Shown here: piece by piece, positions 58,673-64,000 of the stretch | How the letters are laid out: every line of letters begins with the position of its first letter | Numbering within the stretch: the stretch's first letter is position 1 | Origin: Clitoria ternatea | Taxonomy: Eukaryota > Streptophyta > Magnoliopsida > Fabales > Fabaceae | NCBI GenBank assembly: GCA_037962975.1 | Contig: CM075676.1 | Location: 30,995,001 to 31,059,000 of the forward strand | Reading direction: 5' to 3' | Length of the DNA: 64,000 nt | Notes under the pieces: model-generated | Told to the model about the DNA's origin: nothing | What the model saw: the letters and a program-made list of their open reading frames with translations, nothing else | Databases searched by the model: none | Position numbers and translations under genes: made by a program

Positions 58673-58830
58673 GGCAGGCACACTTAACTCACTTGGAAGA
58701 ATGGTGAAGAAAGCCTAGGGCACCTTTTTATGGGTCAACAAGAAAAGTATCCGTTGGGTAAGCAAGCAGCACGTGGGTGAGGAAGAAGAACATAGAAGGA
58801 AGAGAATTATGTCTGAATTTGTTAATTAGC

Positions 58831-59102
58831 TTCACTTAATAAATAATTTCATTAACCTTTGATTAAAAAAGGTTAATCTGTGCTAATCAGTGACTTGGCT
58901 CCTAATATGATGAGTCATATGCCACGTATGCAATGACAGACATATGACTGGGCTCCACCTCATCAGTTGGCAGAGGCAGTCAACGGAAGGGGTTATATTC
59001 TAACCTTAAAAAATTTTCTAGGGAGGCAATACTAAGAAAAATCATTTCAGGGGGCAAAACTAAAATCTCAATAATTCTAGGGGCTAAATTTACCTTTTAG
59101 CC
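58831..59102. repeat. MULE right TIR
   Basis: Inverted partner of 53743-54013. The GRF gene's start lies about 160 bp inside, so this TIR probably serves as its promoter. Confidence 0.95.
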
Positions 59103-59111
59103 TTTTTTTTA

Positions 59112-59550
59112 AAATCGGTAAAAATATTGATTTACGATTCATTAATTTTAACCACTTAAAAGAAAATTTATCTAGAAATATTAAATTTATAACAAAATTA
59201 TTTTTAACTTTTGTCTAAACTTACAATATCAATATTACTAGGAGGAAGTTTTCTTCAAACCTGACATGAGAATAGGAAAAAATATAACATCCCCTAAAAA
59301 ATAAATATGAGAAACAATTTACCCAGAATCACTTATAGGAGAAAGTCATTCTCAGGTAAGTATATAAAAAACATACATCTTATCAAGCACTACCTTAGGC
59401 CCCTCTTCAGGGTCATTTTTGGTGTTTTGTTTTAAAAATTTCAATAAACAAAAACTTGTTTTTGGTTTTTAATTTCATGTTTTAGTTTTTACAGTTTTAA
59501 ATTTTAAAAAGTTATTACAAATTTTATTTAATCTCAACTACATTAAACGT
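59112..59550. other. AT-rich intergenic sequence
   Basis: No gene or element recognised. Confidence 0.4.
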
Positions 59551-59559
59551 AAAATCCAA

Positions 59560-60072
59560 CAACAATATAATCAAGGTGGTGACAGTGGTGATCGCAATGA
59601 TGTGGCGGTGGTGATGGTGGCAGACAATGGTGGTGACGGTACAAAAGTATTGATGGTGGTGGTGGTGGTTTAGGGTTATAGTGGAGGTGGTGCTTGTGGC
59701 GTAGTGTAGTGATTATGGTGACGGTGGTGGCAATGGTTGTCATTGTAAAGGTAATGGTGGTGGTGGTAGTGGTAGTGGTAGTGATGGTGGCGATGGTGAT
59801 GGAGAATGAGGTGGTGACGACAGCGACAATGATGATGATAATTATGGTTTTAGGTTAGGGTTGTGGTGGCAGTGGTGGTGGTTATGATGTTTCAGGTGTC
59901 AATGATGGTGGTTATGGCGATGGCGGTTGTTGCGAGGGGTAAAAATGGTGGTTATAATGGTGGTGATACAATACAAGGTGGTGATGGTGACCATGGTTGC
60001 TATGGTGGTGGTGCTAATAGCGATGTCGTGATGTGGGTCATGCTAAGGTGGTGGTGGTGGTGGTGGTTTTGA
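59560..60072. repeat. GGT/GAT-rich low-complexity tract
   Basis: About 500 bp made largely of GGTGGT, GATGGTGG and GGTAGTGG words with no single fixed period. The Val/Gly/Met-rich plus-strand frame and the His/Pro-rich minus-strand frame are composition artefacts. Confidence 0.85.
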
Positions 60073-60339
60073 GTTTAGGGTAAGAAGTTCATACAACCTA
60101 AAGTAAAAATAAAGAAACTATTTTTTTGTTGTAAATATGCTTAAAAATTGTGTTGAAAATAACTTAAAACTCAAATTAACATCGTTAGGGCTCTTAACTA
60201 TTTTTAAGTGTTTTATTTAGATCTTTTTGTTAAAAAAATTACTAACACAGTTAGGGAGATAGTCCCTTAACTTTTTAAAGTGTTTCAATGTACCTTTTGT
60301 AAAAAAATTACTAACACTATTAGGAAGATGATTGGCGTG

Positions 60340-61680
60340 GATTGTTAACTGATCTGGGCCTAATACTGGCCCAGACAACATGAACACCTAAACGATGCTC
60401 CGTGGCACAAGATGTCTCCTGTGAGCTCTTCTTACCACTAGTTAAAACCTCACATGATACTGACTTCCTGATTGAAGTTCGTAAGGGTTAGAGTCAGGGA
60501 GAAAGTGAAAGATTAGCTGGGGGATACATCGGTATTTGATCTGCAGAAGGTGTCAATGTTGTAAAGTAGCCTTAAACTTATTGGGGGAGTGAATTAAGTC
60601 TTGAATTTTTCTCACAAAGAGCAGAAGCAAACATTAAAGAAGTATTATTTTAGTTAACTCTTTCTACAAAAAGTGGTTTAAAACCATCTTAAAGAACCTA
60701 AGAATAGAAAGTTTTAGCAAATATGATATAAAGAGTAAACAATTGAAGCGTAAAAAAGATGATAAAGAGAAAAGAAAATAGATAAGAAAAAGCACACCAT
60801 AATGTATCCTTGTTCGATCACTACCACTGTGATCTAGTTCAGTTTCCTAACCCAAAGGCTTAGAATTTTACACTATAATATGAAACGGTTACAAGGTTGT
60901 CTATTTACAACTCTCGGACTACCTGTCCAATGTAAATCTACCTTACAACTTGTTTCCTAAATCCAACATGATCAAAGAGGTTTAAGGTATATTCTAGAGA
61001 TTATTATCTCTCACCTTAAACCCAACCACTCTAGTCCAAGAGCATAAAACAAAAATAAGGATTACACTTAAATCCTATGACAGAGAAAGAACTTAGAAGA
61101 GAGGAAGAAAGAGAACAACTTGTGTAAGAATGTACAGAGTAATGTTGTGTCATGTTCTAAGCACTAGACACAAAATTTATAGCAAAATAATTCCCCCAAA
61201 ATGGACACAGAATATCTTCAGTTACTCAAAATAAGACACCTACCAGAAATAAGTCAGAGAACCAAAAAAATGAGTCAGATTCAGAGTTGTTGGTTCGAAC
61301 CAAGACCCATAATGGTTCGAACCACCTGGTTTGAACCATGGTTCGAACCAAACAACCTAGTTTTGGCCCAAAACGCATTTTTTCACCCACTACATTCATT
61401 TGTTTGGTTCTTGATTCATTTTTGGTTCCTTCGAAAAAAATTTTAAGGCTTTTGTTATTTTCCTTTGCTCAATCGGTGGTTCTTAAACCATCTTAACAAT
61501 TTTAAACAAATTCTAAGGCCCAGATAAAAAGATCAAGAACACTAAGGCACTTCTGGTCCTTAAAGCTTGAGGCTCGACACATCTTCACTTTGTAGGATAC
61601 GTCGTAGATTTATCTGCCTTATGTTCTGTTTTATTTGTCACCATCAAAATACCTCCCTACATACACAAATCATAGTTTCC
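60340..61680 (-). mobile_element. Probable LTR of a SIRE-like copia element
   Basis: It lies 3' (minus sense) of the pol fragment, beyond a purine tract AAAAAGGGGAAAC at about 61675-61690 (minus). It contains TTATTGGGGGAGTGAATTAAGTCTTG and a GATCACTACCACTGTGATCT phrase similar in style to element I. Borders are not resolved. Confidence 0.45.
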
Positions 61681-61689
61681 CCTTTTTGA

Positions 61690-62370
61690 TGATGAAAAAC
61701 CATCTCTTAGGGTGTCGAGATTAGAGCACAATAATGAAAACCAATTATATAAATATTATGATTTCCTAAGACAAATTAAACATAAACTTCTTAACACAAA
61801 CAAGAAAGGAAATTAATCCTAAGAACTACTCCTAGAGCAAGATTTCCCCTTATTTCCACTTATAAAACACTAAGATATTTCTCCTTCTTTAACATTATCA
61901 AAGAGAACACAAAAAAGAAATAACTAAGACAACATTTACTCTCAAGGGGAATCCTCAAGCATAGACATGGTGTCCAATCGCCTTTAGACATCCTTCACAT
62001 TTATGCGAAGGTCACAAACGTTTACTCTAATGTTGTTCTTAACCTCATGTAAATCAACCCGCGGGTCTCTGATAAGGCTATTTGAATCATGGATCTCCTC
62101 GTGCGTCCCGTGCATCATTACGAACACCTTATCTTCACAAGATATGCCCTGAGGTTGTGGAGGGGCTTGAAGAGCCGTTCCAAAAAGACAAAGAGGTTAA
62201 AGTCACCAAGGATGTAGTTGAAGTCCTTAGTATCCAAGTCTCCCTAGAGTCCAGGTCCATTACCAAAAACTCCCCTTTCTCTGCATCTTTCTTTTTGTTA
62301 GTCACCTAGACTCCGTCCTTTGTCTTCACAATTCTATACTTGTTAATGAAAAAGATATTAATGACATTAA
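61690..62370 (-). other. SIRE-like element: remnant of the 3' ORF region
   Basis: Between the PPT-like site and the RT fragment. Minus-strand pieces such as LIRDPRVDLHEVKNNIRVNV and VCDLRINVKDV suggest a short coiled-coil protein like the third ORF of SIRE elements, but stops are frequent. RNase H is missing, so a deletion has joined RT to this region near 62370. Confidence 0.35.
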
Positions 62371-63062
62371 CCTTTTTCTTCAACATGTTTTCCTGATTTG
62401 TTTTTCTCTAAGTAGCAAGTGGTGCTCATAGGTGTAGTTGTTTACTTTGTTTTATCCATTCCAAACTTCTTAAGAAGTTCTTTACAATATTTAGATTGAT
62501 TAAGGAAGGTCCTTTCCTTAATTTGCTTGATTTGTAATCCTAAGAAGTATGTTAGCTCCTCCATCATGGACATCTCAATTTCTTCTTATATCATATTTGG
62601 AAACTCTTTACAAAGTATATCATTAGTAGCTCCAAAGATTATGTCATCGACATAAACTTTTACTAGCAAGATGTTAGTAACGGTTTTCTTAATAAAGAGA
62701 GTGGTGCTCACTTTTCCTTTTTAAAACCATTTTCTAAAAGAAAAGAGCTTAACCGATCATAGCAAGTTCTTGGAGCTTGTTTTAATCCATAAAGGGCTTT
62801 TTTCAATTTAAAAACATGATTGAGTTTTTTAAAACATTTGAAACCGGGAGTCTGTTCCACATAGACTTCTTGAATAAAATCATTCAACAAGGTGCTTTTG
62901 ACATCCATTTGGTAAAGTTTAAAATCAATGGAGCATGCAAAGGCAAGTAAAAGATAAATGGCTTCTAGTATAGCAACGAGTGCAAATGTTTCATCATAAT
63001 TTATACCTTCCTCTTGAATATACCCGTTAGCCATTAGCCTAGCTTTATTATGTGTTATTACC
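62371..63062 (-). pseudogene. SIRE-like copia reverse transcriptase fragment
   Basis: The minus-strand frame (108 codons at 62708-63034, continuing after a frameshift) contains NKARLMANGYIQEEGINYDE, LAFACSIDFKLYQMDVKSTL, FIQEVYVEQTPGF, KKALYGLKQAPRTCYDRL, VYVDDIIFGATND and MSMMEELTYFLGLQIKQIKE. This wording is typical of SIRE/Maximus-type copia RT, with YVDD intact. The 5' side breaks off at about 63062 into AT-rich DNA. Confidence 0.9.
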
Positions 63063-63065
63063 CTT

Positions 63066-63530
63066 AAAACATAGATTTTTAAGTTACGTGAAATTAATTT
63101 TAATAAATAAGTTATTATAATTTATTTTAAAAGTATATAATAAATTATTTATTTGTATAGAAAAAATTACATAACATTGAATTAATTGTTCTAAAAATTA
63201 CAATGTTCAATAAATTTATCTAAGAAAATCAAATAATTATTTTGTTAAGTTAAAAATTGAAATAAGAAAATTAAATTTCATAAATATTTAAGATTTTGAA
63301 TTATAAATCTTATTTCTACAAATTATATTTTTTAGATCATGATAATCATTTTATATTTATATGTGTATTTGAATCACATAAATTACATTTACATGTACTT
63401 ATAAAAAAACTATTTACAATATATAGATGTTTTGAATTCATCTTGGTGAAAATTTTTAAAAGAAAACACTATTTTTATTTCTTTTTTGCATATCTTAAAA
63501 AGCGTATTAAGTAAAAAAAATTATATATAT
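63066..63530. other. Very AT-rich spacer
   Basis: No gene. The 72-codon frame on the plus strand is Phe/Tyr/Lys-rich and unsupported. Confidence 0.5.
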
Positions 63531-64000
63531 ATCAGTCCAAAAATTCTTGGGCATATGGAGGACTAAATCCTCAACATAATACCACAGCAAACTAAACCTC
63601 CAATGAGGTATCAACTACCTATCCACTATTAATCATATAATTATATATTACATATCATCACACATACTAAGAGATGGGATCAAACCTCACATGCATAATT
63701 ACCTACCAGTTTAGGCCAACCGAATGGTCGTACCATAGACCTTATATAACAACATGCATATCTACATATCAAAACTTAATATTTAACATCACATACATGT
63801 GTTCACTAATTTGAGCCAATCAAAGGGCTATATAATACTTTAGATATTAAACAACTTTAGGCCAATCAAAGGGTCATACCATCCTTTCATATATCAATTA
63901 TACAAGACCAATTACATATTTACCTTAAGCAACACAAAAAAAAGATTAATTATAAATTTGATCTGGCATTGCGTTGCTCCCACCTTCAAGCTCATTGAGC
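63531..64000. mobile_element. Probable edge of another LTR-type element
   Basis: Direct repeats of the type TTNAGGCCAAYCRAANGG occur at about 63711, 63810 and 63857, each followed by a CATACCAT or TATAATAC phrase. This is the style of tandem words seen in the LTRs of A, D and F. The element continues beyond the window. Confidence 0.4.

Larger units (their letters stand above)
53743..59102 (+). mobile_element. MULE (MuDR-type DNA transposon), two genes, complete ends
   Basis: Terminal inverted repeats of 271/272 bp start GGCTAAAAGGTAAATATAGC. The flanks TTTTTTTTA (53734-53742 and 59103-59111) are identical 9-bp sequences, the length expected of Mutator target duplications, though homopolymeric. 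Inside are a mudrA-type transposase gene on the plus strand and a GRF/transmembrane gene on the minus strand, tail to tail with about 470 bp between stops. Both genes carry lesions. Total 5360 bp. Confidence 0.95.

Noticed and set aside
59543..60072. His/Pro-rich and Val/Gly-rich frames
   Set aside because: GGT/GAT-rich low-complexity DNA.

Overview
This is repeat-dominated nuclear DNA from a flowering plant. It has intron-split genes, an AP2/ERF gene, Ty1/copia and Ty3/gypsy-like LTR elements, a MuDR-type transposon and an Au-type SINE. A dicot, probably a legume, fits the AT-rich introns and the LTR families, but nothing in the window fixes the species. Only two ordinary host genes are supported: an 8-exon chloroplast CBS-domain (CBSX-type) gene at 2060-5601 (+) and an intronless ERF/DREB-type gene with an EAR motif at 52988-53428 (-).

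Layout. 1-1556 is the end of a large LTR-type element with tandem repeats. 2060-5601 is the CBSX gene. 5602-9636 is intergenic and holds a possible hAT remnant and a 1.3-kb fold-back element (6997-8324). About 9637-49922 is one Ty1/copia element (here 'H', minus strand), only about 4.8 kb originally, blown apart by nested insertions. Inside it sit: A (10076-13877), B (14087-21959, full two-LTR element without pol), C (23817-29568), G (30712-41544, a second copia with both LTRs, itself carrying F at 35756-40389), I (41679-48054, carrying D at 42477-47458, which carries M at 45221-46313), and a hAT-like element N (49074-49863) in the 5' LTR of H. Most are bounded by TG...CA ends and a 5-bp target duplication, exact for D, F and M. 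Removing them rejoins H's gag, protease, integrase, RT and RNase H in the right order.

49951-50136 is an Au SINE. 50137-52987 shows nothing clear. The ERF gene follows, and just upstream of its TATA-like box lies a complete MULE (53743-59102) with 271/272-bp terminal inverted repeats and a 9-bp target duplication. The MULE carries a mudrA-type transposase gene (+) and, tail to tail on the other strand, a small GRF-zinc-finger/transmembrane gene. Both are damaged. 59103-60330 is a GGT-rich low-complexity tract, about 60340-63062 is a truncated SIRE-like copia fragment (-), and the last 0.5 kb looks like another LTR.

How the parts relate: the transposon genes are mostly decayed, so the window is best read as an insertion history rather than a pathway. 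The items most worth following are the two-gene MULE with its GRF/membrane partner beside the ERF promoter, and the short palindromic word arrays embedded in several otherwise AT-rich LTRs.
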